Assembly (NCBI GenBank): GCA_014529385.2
Contig: CM043942.1
Coordinates: 111,470,141 to 111,534,140 of the forward strand
Length of the DNA stretch: 64,000 nucleotides
From: Adiantum capillus-veneris
Taxonomy: Eukaryota; Streptophyta; Polypodiopsida; Polypodiales; Pteridaceae
Direction of reading: 5' to 3'
The first letter of the stretch is position 1; every line of letters starts with the position of its first letter. A program made the translations under genes and the position numbers. The notes under the pieces are model-generated. The model saw nothing but the letters and a program-made list of their open reading frames with translations. It was not told the origin of the DNA and ran no database searches. This document shows, in pieces, positions 14,201-24,882 of this stretch.

Positions 14201-14345
14201 ATCTATGAGATTGAGTGGGGATTGCACGCGTGCATGCACATCTATGATTTGAGTGGCGATTGTGGGCGCATGCACTCGTGCACATCTATGAGATTGAGTG
14301 GGGATTGCGTGTGTGTGCATGCGCATCTATGAGATTGAGTGGGGA
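14201..14345. repeat. ~42-bp minisatellite, four copies
   Basis: Units beginning atctatgagattgagtgggg start at 14,201, 14,240, 14,284 and 14,325 (period 39-44), each followed by a variable tgcgcatgcac-like spacer. Confidence 0.93.
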
Positions 14346-14356
14346 TTGGGGAGAGA

Positions 14357-14362
<6 letters not shown>

Positions 14363-14435
<73 letters not shown>
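14363..14435. repeat. (GA)n microsatellite
   Basis: About 36 GA dinucleotides. With the CT array at 14,091-14,190 it forms complementary arms around the minisatellite. Confidence 0.98.
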
Positions 14436-14439
<4 letters not shown>

Positions 14440-14505
14440 GAGGAGGAGGGAAAATAATCTTAAGATCTTTTAAGGTCTAAATTATCTCCCATGATCATTT
14501 TTTAA

Positions 14506-14648
14506 CTCTCTCACCCTCTCCATCTTTGTCCCTCTTTCACTCACCCTCTCTATCTCCCTCTCTCCCTTCACAAGTGAGAGATAGGGAGGGAGAGAGGGAG
14601 ATAGAGAGGGTGAGTGAAAGAGGGACAAAGATGGAGAGGGTGAGGGAG
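14506..14648. repeat. 62-bp inverted repeat with 19-bp loop
   Basis: The arm 14,506-14,567 is the reverse complement of 14,587-14,648 with a single mismatch (14,509). Sequence is polypyrimidine on the 5' arm (e.g. ccatctttgtccctctttca) and polypurine on the 3' arm. Transcribed, it would form a long near-perfect hairpin. It could be a foldback element, a small-RNA precursor or a by-product of local inverted duplication. Confidence 0.95.
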
Positions 14649-14699
14649 TTGGTAATTGAGAGAGACCGTACGTTCCAAGGTTGATGATTGTCATGAAAA

Positions 14700-15184
14700 T
14701 TAATTAGAGAAGTCAAAAAAACTTAAGCATCCCATACCTTTATATAGGTACCTCCCACCTACCCACTTTCCCTCTCGTACTTGCAAAAAGCACAAGTGAG
14801 CGCTAGTTCTTACTTTGTTTAGGAAAATCTCATCTCTCTCTTGCGCAATCTTTCAATTAGCGCTAGCCCTCACCTTGTCTAGAAAAAGCTTGGGTAAGAG
14901 AGAAAGAGGGAGCATATGAAGACTATCAATCATTAGAAATAAAAAAGAAAACCAAAATTTAAAATACCACTCAACACTATGAGAGGAGTAGTCTAGAACC
15001 TCTAGTATTGCCACAGAGAAACAAAGGAAAATGGAGAGTTTGTGTACGCGGCAATAACCATGCCTCTGAACGTGGTAGTGGTTTGGAGGCAATAAGCACG
15101 CTAATAATTGCGGTAATATACTCAATGATATTACCGCGTCTGTTGTTGTTGCTATTACCATGCTTAATGCTGCTAAAGGACCAT
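14700..15184. other. No recognisable feature
   Basis: AT-rich spacer between two inverted repeats; no gene seen. Confidence 0.4.
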
Positions 15185-15252
15185 TCAAAAATAAAGGTGC
15201 TCATTTGGGCCACCCAAAATTGGGTGGCCCAAATGAGCACCTTTATTTTTGA
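15185..15252. repeat. Perfect 33-bp inverted repeat with 2-bp loop
   Basis: Arms 15,185-15,217 and 15,220-15,252 are exact reverse complements around a central AA. The arm includes aaggtgctcatttgggccac. The shape fits a very short MITE-like foldback or a cruciform-forming site. Confidence 0.96.
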
Positions 15253-15550
15253 CCTGCATAAAACAATGAAACATCAATTGTTTTTGGGAAGAGTATAGAA
15301 AAAAGCCAAAGAACTGAAATTGAATTTGCTTTCCCTTGACAATTTAATATGCGAAAGATCAACTATTTAAGAAAGTTGTAATAAAATGCAAATAATTGTA
15401 TGTACGTTGTGCCACATTGGAACTTTACAAAAGATTGGACAAATATTTTTCTATCTAATCCTTCTGAATCTCGTCGTCGTCCAGAGGCACATACGTTTGA
15501 TCCCCTTGTCTCATAATAACTGATATCTAATCTCTTAAATTATTTTCTCA
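15253..15550. other. No recognisable feature
   Basis: Spacer between the inverted repeat and the copia-type LTR; nothing recognised. Confidence 0.4.
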
Positions 15551-17092
15551 TGTTAAATTGATCATTTAATATGGGGAAGTGCTAGGGGAGAAAAAGCTTG
15601 AATATTGGTTAAGCTGGTAGACCAGCACCAGTAGGGATCCAAAGGAGGGAAAATATGAATCCAAAGGGGGGCCATCTGCAAAAGAGCAATGTGCAACTAT
15701 GGGCTTTAAAGATCCTAAGGTTCAGCCCATTAAGACTTCCAAAATGCTAAGGCTCCAAAATTCACATGTTGTGTCCAAAGGCCAAAATCTTAGGAGAATT
15801 GGATGCTTTGCATGTGTACAAATGTTTTCAATGAATCGTGCATAGGAGGGGGCGAGCCTTCGAAGTAGGGGATGAGAGAGAAACACACACACACTCTCAC
15901 AAGCTTCCATTACACAAAGGGAATGAGTGACACATGTCAGCTCCCTAGCCCAGATGCCCACAAGGTGTACTCAAATCCTATTGGATGGCCATGGAGGTGG
16001 ACCAATGAGAATTAGGCTAGAGTAAATCTAGTTTAATTAATTTAAATGCACTCAATAAATAACCAATAAGAATTAAGCTCTATAGAAGACTATTGGAGAG
16101 TCTCCCAAGGGGTCCAATGAGCATTCAGCAGCCCAATGACTTGCCTGGTTCTTATTGGCCATGAGACAAAGGGGTCCAATGGGAGTTTAGTTGCATTAAT
16201 TAATTAGCTAAAGATCTCACAAAAGGGGAAAGGGGAACACATGTCAGAAGACTATCACTTATGCTCTTTAAATCCTATTGGCTAAGCCTGGAGGGGTCCA
16301 ATGGGAAGCCAGGAAGAGGAAATAAAATGAGGGTTCGCTCAAGAGAGAGAGGGGGCTGAATTTATGAAGGATTATCAATTACACACTCACACTAGCTCAT
16401 GTGTGAAGCAAGAAGACTCTCTCTATCTCGTTCTCAAGCTTTAATGGAAATCTTATCATCTAGTCCAAGCTTGTGAGATGGGAGGCCTACACCAACAACT
16501 CTTGGCTTTGTGATGCAAATCCAGAAAAGAGCCAAGCTTCAATGCATGGCCATCTTCTCTACCATGCTAATTACTAAGTCATGCTATGCTGATAGGAGTG
16601 ATTATGTGAGGAGATGTACATCTTTCTCATAAGACTACTCCTTCCTCTCAATCGACTCTCATACCCCGCTAGCTCTCACCATCTTCGAAGGTGTGTGAGG
16701 TCTTGGGTTTGCGAATGTGAGGGAATTGATGTGGTGTTTTATAAGTGTTTTTCTTATTTCTTGAAGCTTCCATCTTCATTTCACTAGCTAATATTGAAGG
16801 AACACAAGGAATTTTATTGTAAAATATCTCTCTTGATGGGAGAAACCTATAATACAAAGCCTTTTGGAGGGGGGACCGGCTCCATGTAAATCTGGTCCTT
16901 AGATATTTTCAAATCTTAATTTCTCTCTCTTTGAAGTATTGTTCATGCTATATAGCTGGGTGTTATGCTTTTTGTTGATCTCTCCACCCAAGCACTCTTG
17001 TTATGCTCATCAGGAACCTATTCTAATGAAATAGTCACTATGTTCATGTTATTCTCCACTATACACAAACTACTAGCCTATTAAATGTTACA
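15551..17092 (+). mobile_element. Ty1/copia-type LTR (about 1.5 kb)
   Basis: The right end is fixed by an initiator-Met primer site directly after ...TGTTACA at 17,092. The left end is less sure: TGTTAAATTG at 15,551 is a canonical start, but homology with the diverged copy at 58.7-60.2 kb begins a few bases earlier (attttctca). Shared blocks with that copy include ggggaccggctcca (16,87x versus 60,06x) and gagggggcgagcct (15,85x versus 59,20x). It is either a 5' LTR of a deleted element or one of a non-autonomous (LARD-type) pair. Confidence 0.65.
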
Positions 17093-17093
17093 T

Positions 17094-17105
17094 TGGTATC
17101 AGAGC
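17094..17105 (+). other. Primer binding site, initiator tRNA-Met
   Basis: TGGTATCAGAGC begins one base after the LTR end; this is the classic Ty1/copia plant primer site. Confidence 0.9.
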
Positions 17106-17660
17106 ACAAGGTTTCTCATTTCTTGCTCAAGAAGGGAGGTCCTCAAGATAACTATAAATGGTTGGTACTATTGATTGCAATTGAGTAAGTAGAATAGGGA
17201 TTTCTCAGCCGCCTTGCACTGGGTCTGCCTTTGTGCAAATAACGGCGTATCACCATTAAGAGCCATGGTTTTAATAGTGGAGTCCTACGAGGATTTCCTA
17301 TGGCTTAACCACTATTGAGCTATTAGAAACTTGACATGCGCGGGTGATGTTTTTGCGACCCTCTCTTCTATTCCTTGCAATTATGGTATTTGAGACATGG
17401 GTACAATAGCCTGAGTGCTTTTCTAAAGGGGTAAAGAAGAGTAGCAACTAGGGCTTGAAGTTCCAAAGTACATCTAAAAGTTGTTAGAATGGCTGACAAT
17501 AGTAAAGAGAGTGAAATTAATGTTGATACCTTTGATTTTTCTAATGAGCAGGCTACTAATGACTCCCCTATGCTCCACCAATCCATGACTTAGATTAGAT
17601 ATTCTAGTCTGCACCTCGCATTTATTTTATGTAATGTGATTTTTTGTATACAACTATGAA
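17106..17660 (+). other. Retroelement leader with short gag-like frame
   Basis: Leader sequence after the primer site. An ATG at 17,489 opens a 34-codon frame starting MADNSKESEINVDTF and stopping at about 17,593. It may be the N-terminus of a lost gag, but there is no homology block to prove it. No pol follows. Confidence 0.35.
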
Positions 17661-17909
17661 CGATCGCTTCTTGGATGGTTTTGAATAGAGATATGCTCAA
17701 GTGGTCTGATCTTGTAATTAAGTGGACATTTTTTGCTCTTGTAACCCTTTTCGTGAAATGTGAGAGAGAGATATAGAGTTGATGTGTTCCAAATAGATGA
17801 ATAGAGAGAGAGAGAGAGAGAGAGAGAACTTGCAGTCACTGTAGTTGTCCTTTCCTGGTAGTTGAGCTTACCAATCACAAGCTCCCATCTCTAACATCAT
17901 TATTTCAGT

Positions 17910-18045
17910 CATCTTATCCATTTCAGCCTGTTCTTCCTCAGACACAGGACAATCTTGTTTGCTAAGTTTCACATATGGTGGCAATGGAACACTCAGTGCC
18001 TTTCCCTTCTCCATATTGAAACGTTGCAAAACCTTGTCAATATAC
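17910..18045 (-). pseudogene. Copia RT/RNase H junction fragment, left of the Tat insertion
   Basis: Minus-strand codons give 'YIDKVLQRFNMEKGKALSVP' and 'LSKQDCPVSEEEQAEMDKM', the conserved copia segment between RT and RNase H. At 18,046 it is interrupted by the Tat LTR and resumes at 30,373, where 'WLSQ' and the preceding RT lie. The copia homology ends abruptly at about 17,910, where the expected PYASAVGS-type continuation is missing; this is taken as the inversion breakpoint. The residues after it (TEIMMLEMGACDW) are not copia. Confidence 0.92.
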
Positions 18046-18303
18046 TGAGGCGGTCCGGGGCGGGCAACAAGAAGAGTGGCCTCTAGACACCCTTCAAGGC
18101 TCCCGTGCTGCTCAATGGGCTGGGGCACAACACAACACAAACCAAAACAACAAACCCACCGCCAAATCCCAACTACACAAGGGGCACCACCTAGTTTAAG
18201 AGCGAACTAGGACGCAAAAGAGGAGAATCGTTAGAGCGACCCACAAACAAGCAAGGAATTTACACTAACCCTAACACCAATGGAATACTCTCACACACTA
18301 AAA

Positions 18304-18341
<38 letters not shown>

Positions 18342-20711
18342 TGCTCGGGCTGCTTTGAAACGTATCGGCGATGATCAAGCAAACACAACTATATATTTAA
18401 GAAAGAGAGAGAAAGGGGGAGGGGGTTCTTGTTGCATTAATACCTTCTTACAAATCTGCATGACAAATCAAAGTGAGATTAGTACTTGTTCAACATAGCT
18501 TGCGTAAATTTCACCACAACACATCACAAGAAAAGCCACCCCAATCACTGTCTTAAGGCCAGGGGAGTCCTCTCCACCCTGTCGCCCTCTTACAGTATGT
18601 GGGATTTATGGCTAGATTGATGACAACACCAGAGACAAGCTATCAAGAACTTAACAAAAAAAAAACACCAAGACACTTACGCATCATTGTTGTCCATTAC
18701 TTCACGTTGGAAGGGAGACAAAGTATCCAAGCTTAGTCCAAATCCACCCTCCTTGATTCAGCGAATGTTGGGCTTACACTAGTAGGAGAAATGATAGATT
18801 TCCTACTCTCAATTGAATGATCACTCTCTCTCTTACAATGGCATAGATTTCCCTTGCTAATCCCCTATTACAACACATGCACATGCATAAAACAATGAGC
18901 TTCCACTCAAGAGCTCCTTCTAGAGAGGTTGAGCTTGGCTTCTCAAGCTATAACATAGTGCTCTTGCTTATGGCTTCCCCCCTTTTATGCTAGCTACACC
19001 CTCCTTTTATAGCAATTTTGAAGGCTAGGGTTACTCCTCTAACCATGGTTGGGTTAGATTTTCAGCAATTTATCTAATTTCTTTTGCTTGGAATTATCAA
19101 GAAGTTGGTGGGGAAAGAGAGAGGAGAGAAATGGAGGTGATAGGACTTTTCATAGTGGGTTAGTGTTAGTAGAGTTAGTATTAATTTACAAATGGAATTG
19201 GATATTTACAATGGGAGTATCCATGTAGGATACAAATAAGGAAGAAGAACTCTTAAGAGGTAAGAAAAGGTGGATTTCTTACAAGGTTGATGCTCCAAGT
19301 GTCTTGAGTAGGGCCAATTTTGACGCTTGTTGACGGTCCACTAGCTTTGACGGTACATTTTTTCTCCACTCTTGACCTTCCTTGAGAGACAAGGTAATTG
19401 AAGCTGAGTAATCAACCACCATGATGCTGTCTTTTAAGAGAAGAGGCTGAATTTTGTGGTTTTTTGATAGATATGGGTAATTTGGAGGAGGAAAAATGAG
19501 ACTAGGTGGTCAATTTTGGAATGGAATTGTGTGTGGGAGGTATGAGTTCACCATGGTTTCTCTTATTCTTCAAGGTTGAGGAGAAGGTGAGTAGTGTGCA
19601 GAGAGGAGTGGTGAGAGAGATGGGGATGATGAGTGGAGAAGTGTGTGTGAAAGAGGAAAATGATAAAGTGGAAGAGAGAGTGTGGCTGCATAGCATGGGA
19701 AAACTGGGGTCCACTAAAAAAATCATAGCTCACAGCTGGTAGCTCCAAAAATCATGAAAAAATTTGGGGTGATTATTCAGAGCGTGGGCTAGATTTTCTC
19801 TTTTGACCACCGCTCCAAATTAGGAGTGGAGATAGGTGCCAAAATTCTCACCAAAAAGTCTGTTTTTTATGCCTGCAAAAGTCTTTTAGTGGTCCCCTCC
19901 TTTGTTGAATTTGTACAATGCATCCAAGAGTGAGCCCCTCCTTTGTCATATTATAATACAAATCATTCAAGTTGCCCTTGACCCATGCATGGAGGAGGAT
20001 TATTGGTGAAATAAGAAATATATACATGGTGGGACTAGTGTATGGACTATTCATGGACTTTAGCTCAATGAGCACATGGTGTTAGAATAATGAGTAAAAC
20101 TAATAATAAAAATATGGAGGAGTTATGGATATGGAAAGATATTGGAATCATATGATATGGTCCCTCCTTGAATTAATTTTGGTGAAAGAGGAAAATGTAT
20201 GCAAGTAAATAATATAATAAAAGTAACCAATGAGTAGAAATCAATTTTTTGTTTTCACGAGGGTGAGGGTGAAAATGTGAGAGTGATTTGTATAAAGGAA
20301 AAATATGAGGTTAGAGTATGTACATATTGGCAAAAAATAAAATTATGGTGTAAGAGGATGAAAGAAGGTGTACATAGGTTTAATAAAACACACACCTAAG
20401 TAGAAATATTTAAATAAAATACCAAAATAATTATAAAAAATCCCTATATTTAAGCCATATATACAATGAAATATTTACACACAAAGAGGCCATAATATAC
20501 TTTTATTTTTTGATTTTTTATTTTTTTTTTTGGCTCACCTAGCCCAGTGACTAGCTAGCTGAGGGTTTTTAAGAAGATATGGGAAAAGTCCCGTGACTCA
20601 CGCACGCCTATGTACAGTGAAATGGTAGGGATAGCCACAGTGTTTGGGTGATTTTGGTAGGGTGAGGTAACTCACTGTGGCAATTACAAAGAGCCGAAAA
20701 AACGGCTATCA
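18046..20711 (-). mobile_element. 3' LTR of the Tat element
   Basis: On the minus strand it runs TGATAGCCG...CCGCCTCA, 2,666 bp, nearly identical to 27,681-30,372. It holds a GA microsatellite (18,308-18,339) shorter than that of the partner LTR. Confidence 0.97.
18308..18339. repeat. (GA)n in 3' LTR
   Basis: About 16 dinucleotides, versus about 29 at the equivalent site of the other LTR. Confidence 0.97.
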
Positions 20712-20725
20712 TTAGCCCTCCCCCT
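20712..20725 (-). other. Polypurine tract of the Tat element
   Basis: Minus strand CAGGGGGAGGGCTAA lies directly before the 3' LTR start TGATAGCC, the expected position for plus-strand priming. Confidence 0.85.
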
Positions 20726-20739
20726 GGATGATGGTATAT

Positions 20740-21300
20740 TCATGTACCATCATAGAGCATCTTTTCCAAAGAGAGTGCTTCAGAGTCCTTGTCGAGATCT
20801 TCATTGTTTGGCCCCTCAGAATTTTGGCTGGAGTTACACTCATGCTTCATGTAACAATACTTACATGAGACAGCGGCCTTTGGACAGATCTTTGGTAGAT
20901 CCTTTGGTAGAAGGCGACTCAAATAGGGCTTCAAGCGATACCCGTTTACCTTTTTGGAGAGCTCTTTACCATTCAAGTCCATAAGCTGATAGTAGCTAGA
21001 ATTGAAAGCCTTCTTGACTATGTATGGCCCTTGCCATCTAGTTTCAAACTTGGCATCAAAACGATTGTCAAGTCGATTGTCATACCTTAGCACAAGCTCT
21101 CCTTCCTTGATGCCTTTGTCCTTCAGTTTCTTGTCGTGCGTTTCTTTCGCTTGTGTGGCTTTCCTCTTGTAGCACTCGTATGCTGCTTCTCTTTTCCACT
21201 CAAGCTCCACTAACGTCAGAAGTCGATCCATCCATACCTCTTGATCATCTTGTGCTGATTTGCCATGAAGTCGCATTGTTGGAATGTTTAGCTCAATTGG
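20740..21300 (-). CDS. Tat integrase C-terminal part
   Basis: In the same frame as pol, after a TAG at 21,301-21,303. It begins 'PIELNIPTMRLHGK', continues through a Lys/Glu-rich segment and has the GPY/F module 'WQGPYIVKKAFNSSYYQL' and 'VNGYRLKPYL'. The position and frame show that the TAG splits the integrase gene rather than ending it. The acidic tail after LKPY runs to 20,740, close to the polypurine tract. This portion would not be made unless the stop is read through. Confidence 0.9.
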   Translation of the reverse strand, partial: PIELNIPTMRLHGKSAQDDQEVWMDRLLTLVELEWKREAAYECYKRKATQAKETHDKKLKDKGIKEGELVLRYDNRLDNRFDAKFETRWQGPYIVKKAFNSSYYQLMDLNGKELSKKVNGYRLKPYLSRLLPKDLPKICPKAAVSCKYCYMKHECNSSQNSEGPNNEDLDKDSEALSLEKMLYDGT

Positions 21301-24300
21301 CTATAAAGCCTCTTGACCATAGACCAAGTGAAATGGTGTGAACTCCGTGGCTTCCCTATATGTGGTTCGATATGCCCACAAGGCACCATCCAAGAAGTCA
21401 TCCCATAATTTTGTCTTGTTTTGCACCATCTTTCTAATGATTCCTGCAATGACACCATTAGCCTTCTCCACCAAACCATTTGACTGTGGGTAGTATGGTG
21501 TGCTATGACGATGTAGAATGTGAAGCTCTTCACAAACTTCTGTGAGCAATCCTTTTCTAAACCCTGGACCATTATCAGAAACAATCTCCAAAGGTGTGCC
21601 AAATCTACAACAAATGTGAGTGTAGACGAATTTGCTCACTGTCTTCTCATTTACCTTTGCCACACTTTGTGCTTCCACCCACCTAGTCATATAGTCTACA
21701 GCCACTAGAATGTAGAGTTTACCATTTTTTGTCCTAGGCAGAGGACCCATAGCATCAATGCCCCACTTTTCAAAGGGTCCATTTGCAAGCACTATTTGCC
21801 TCGGGCCATGCACCAACCTTCTATTTCCATTTATCTGACAAGTGTGACAGCTTTTACACCAATGTTGAACATCCACATGCAAACTTGGCCAAACATACCC
21901 CGAAAGCAAAATCTTCTTCACAGTTAATTCTTGGGCAAAATGACCACCACATGCCTCTTCATGCAAACCTTTTAGAATGGCTGGAATTTCCTTGATAGTT
22001 GGTACTCGTCTGCACACTTGATCCTTCCCTCTTTGATAGAGGGAGCCTTCTAGGAAGAGATATACGCTTGCCTTCTTCATGAGTCTCCTCTTCTGAGCTT
22101 TTGTGAAGTCTGGTGGAAACTCACCCTCCAAAATGTAGCCAATGATGGGAGCCAATGACTCCAATCCCTGGTACCTCGGTTGCTTCACAGCAGCCGCCAC
22201 CATGATGACCTGCACTTCTTTCTTTACACATGCAACGGCTTGTTGTGCAAGTAAATCAGCATCTTCATTCTGTTTCCTAGGAATATGATATAGTTGCACT
22301 TCTTCAAATTGATTAAACAATCTACGAATGGCATGAACTTTTGTCCGTAAGCTCTCATTCTTGCATGCCCAAATGCCTAAAATCTGTTTAACAATGAGAA
22401 GTGCATCTCCCTTTACCATGAGGCGTTGTATCCCTTGGCCAATGCACATCTTCAAACCATGAAGTAGAGTGTCATATTCTGCTTCATTGTTGCTAGCTGA
22501 ACTTGGTAGATTGAACTTCTCTCTCATGACCACCTCTCCACTTGGGTTGAGCAACACTAGCCCTCCCCCTGCTTTTCCTGTGGCTCGACGAAAAGCTCCA
22601 TCAAAGAACAAAGTAAAAGCATTAGGAATACTTTTTGGTGGTGGCAATGGTAGGGTCTTTACTTCAGGCACCTTAATCTCCTTTTCGTGCACCCTATAAG
22701 TGAGAATCCCTGCCAATTGTGCACGCACACTATCTTCTACCTTGAAAGAGTATTGAAACTCTTGCAACTCCATAATCCACTTTGAGATCCTAGTACTAAG
22801 ATTCATTTGAGATGACACCCAAGGGAACAAATTTTCTGCAGTGAGAATTACAAAAGGTTTTGGTAGCAGGTAGGATCTAAACTTTCTCACCGCAAACATG
22901 AGAGAAAGCATCATGAGTTCTGCTTCTGTGTAGTCTCTCTCCAAAGCATTCATGACCCTACTAGCAAAGTAGATGGGTCGCATCCTTGTACTGTGGGGAT
23001 CTTGTTGTAGCAACACAGCACCAATCGTTTTTTTCCCAGCACTAGAGCTAACAAAGAATGTGTACTCCCAACAAGGAGGCATGAGTGTTGGTAGCTCTGA
23101 CAAAATGACTTTAATGTTACAAAAGTACTCTTCAAGCTCATCAGACCATGCAAATTCTACTTGTTGTGTCAACTTTTGCAAAGGGTGAAGTAACTCCGAG
23201 GCTAAGTGAATGAAGCGTGACATATACTTCACCTTTTGAATGAATGAGATGACCTCCTTAAGACTCTTGGGTGATGGTAGCTCAATAAGAGCCTTTGCCT
23301 TCGAAGGATCCACTTCAATGCCTTTGTAAGAAACTTTATGACCAAGCAAGATTACTTCATCCTCACCTATATGGCACTTGTCGGGGTTGAGTTGACCTCC
23401 CATGTCGTAGAGCTTCTTTAAACCTTCTTCTACCCTTTGTAGATGCAACGATTTTGAGCTATAAATACAGAAATCATCAATGAACACCCTAATTGACTTT
23501 CCAAAGAATGCTTGAAACACCATATTCATGAAACGTTGGAATGTTGCAGGAGCATTTGTCAGACCAAATGGCATGACTCTAAAAGCATAACAACCCCAAG
23601 GAGTGATAAAGGTTGTTTTCAATTTATCCTCCAGTGCAATCCCTATTTGAAAGTAACCTGAGTAACCATCGCACACAGTGTACTTCTCATGACCAACTAC
23701 CTCATTTAGTATCTCATCCTGGAATGGGAGGGGAAAGTGATCTCTCTTTGTTGCCTCATTGAGGGGACGGTAATCCACACACACCCTCCACTTGCCGTTC
23801 TTCTTAGGAGTGACAACAATAGGAGAGACCCACTCTGAATTCTCCACTGGATAAATGAACCCTGCTGCTAGAAGCTTTCTTACCTCCTTGAGTAAAGCCT
23901 GCTCCTTGATGACTCCTAGCCTTCGTAGCTTCTGAGCCTTAGGTGTGGCCTCTGGCTTCAACTCAATTTTGTGTTGAACAGCATCTACTCCACGCACATC
24001 GGTGTAGTCTTTAGCAAAAAGCCTAGGAAACTTCCTTAGCACACATTTGAACTCCTCTCTTTCATCCTTTGTAAGTGTTGTTGATAGCATACCTTCCAGC
24101 ATCCCTTCATCTTGATCACCTTCGTTCTCTTGAGGACCTACCTCCTCCAAGCCTTGACAAGAGGTCTCTTGGTTGCTTGGCTTAAACCTTACCCCCATGA
24201 CTTCGATGGAAGACTCCTCTTCAGTAATGCTGCCGCTACTTTCTTCTTCTGAAGTGCTATCGGTCCAACCTTCTTCCGTCTCACTTTGAGATGATTCTTC

Positions 24301-24882
24301 ATGGAGCTCCTCTTGGCGTTGCTCCTTCATGTCAAAGACAACCTTCTTGTGATTGTCATTCCTGCAAATTAGCTTTCCACTCTCCCAATCCTGCAAAGCT
24401 CGCATTTTCATTAGCCATGGTCTTCCTAGGATAAATGGGTAACCATTTCCCTTGGTAGACATGACATAGAAATCCACTGCCTTCTTAATGCCAAAGGCCT
24501 CCACAAAAACATTTTTACAAATGCCTACGCACCTAGCCTTGCTATTGTTTGCCATCTTGACCCTAATTTCAGGTGTCTCATGGATGTGCATGCCTAGTTT
24601 TTGCATGAGTCCCTCTGTCATGATGCAAATTTGTGCACCCCCATCCACTAGACCTTTCCTAACCAATCTCCCTTTGATGTAACAATCTAGCACCGGTGTA
24701 ATGTCCTCATTCATTTCAGCTTGTGCAATTTTTACAACAGGCACACTCTCTTTTACCTTTCTCCTAGTGCTAACTGCCCTTGTTAAATCCCTCCTAACTT
24801 GTGGACATAATGCAAGAAATTGAGGCCATGAAATATCAGGACCCTTACCTCTCATGTCTTCCAACAAGTTGTACGGAGCCAT
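21301..24882 (-). CDS. Tat-type Ty3/gypsy Pro-RT-RNaseH-aRNaseH-IN polyprotein
   Basis: An 1,193-residue open frame. Protease: GLVDGGAQ near residue 80. Reverse transcriptase: CVDYRPLNEATK near 368-379 and catalytic FIDD near 467-470. First RNase H (about 605-730): lacks the usual catalytic Asp ('FFVSSSAGKKTIGAVLLQ'), as in Tat elements where this copy became a structural tether. Second, archaeal-type RNase H (about 755-885): 'LFFDGAFRRATGKAGGGLVL', NNEAEYD, GDALLIVKQ and NEDADLLA, with acidic residues kept. Integrase: HEEACGGH, CKSCHTC, WGIDAMGPL, SDNGPGF, 'YYPQSNGLVEKANGVI'. The region 190-260 is acidic linker. It ends at a TAG (21,301) in the integrase region. Apart from that the gene looks intact. 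In a working element it would copy the RNA genome in virus-like particles and insert the DNA. Confidence 0.96.
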   Translation of the reverse strand: MAPYNLLEDMRGKGPDISWPQFLALCPQVRRDLTRAVSTRRKVKESVPVVKIAQAEMNEDITPVLDCYIKGRLVRKGLVDGGAQICIMTEGLMQKLGMHIHETPEIRVKMANNSKARCVGICKNVFVEAFGIKKAVDFYVMSTKGNGYPFILGRPWLMKMRALQDWESGKLICRNDNHKKVVFDMKEQRQEELHEESSQSETEEGWTDSTSEEESSGSITEEESSIEVMGVRFKPSNQETSCQGLEEVGPQENEGDQDEGMLEGMLSTTLTKDEREEFKCVLRKFPRLFAKDYTDVRGVDAVQHKIELKPEATPKAQKLRRLGVIKEQALLKEVRKLLAAGFIYPVENSEWVSPIVVTPKKNGKWRVCVDYRPLNEATKRDHFPLPFQDEILNEVVGHEKYTVCDGYSGYFQIGIALEDKLKTTFITPWGCYAFRVMPFGLTNAPATFQRFMNMVFQAFFGKSIRVFIDDFCIYSSKSLHLQRVEEGLKKLYDMGGQLNPDKCHIGEDEVILLGHKVSYKGIEVDPSKAKALIELPSPKSLKEVISFIQKVKYMSRFIHLASELLHPLQKLTQQVEFAWSDELEEYFCNIKVILSELPTLMPPCWEYTFFVSSSAGKKTIGAVLLQQDPHSTRMRPIYFASRVMNALERDYTEAELMMLSLMFAVRKFRSYLLPKPFVILTAENLFPWVSSQMNLSTRISKWIMELQEFQYSFKVEDSVRAQLAGILTYRVHEKEIKVPEVKTLPLPPPKSIPNAFTLFFDGAFRRATGKAGGGLVLLNPSGEVVMREKFNLPSSASNNEAEYDTLLHGLKMCIGQGIQRLMVKGDALLIVKQILGIWACKNESLRTKVHAIRRLFNQFEEVQLYHIPRKQNEDADLLAQQAVACVKKEVQVIMVAAAVKQPRYQGLESLAPIIGYILEGEFPPDFTKAQKRRLMKKASVYLFLEGSLYQRGKDQVCRRVPTIKEIPAILKGLHEEACGGHFAQELTVKKILLSGYVWPSLHVDVQHWCKSCHTCQINGNRRLVHGPRQIVLANGPFEKWGIDAMGPLPRTKNGKLYILVAVDYMTRWVEAQSVAKVNEKTVSKFVYTHICCRFGTPLEIVSDNGPGFRKGLLTEVCEELHILHRHSTPYYPQSNGLVEKANGVIAGIIRKMVQNKTKLWDDFLDGALWAYRTTYREATEFTPFHLVYGQEAL

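Noticed and set aside
19502-20075. Identical short frames in 18-20.7 kb and 27.7-30.4 kb as a duplicated gene
   Set aside because: They are the two LTRs of one retrotransposon; no protein motif or start context is convincing.
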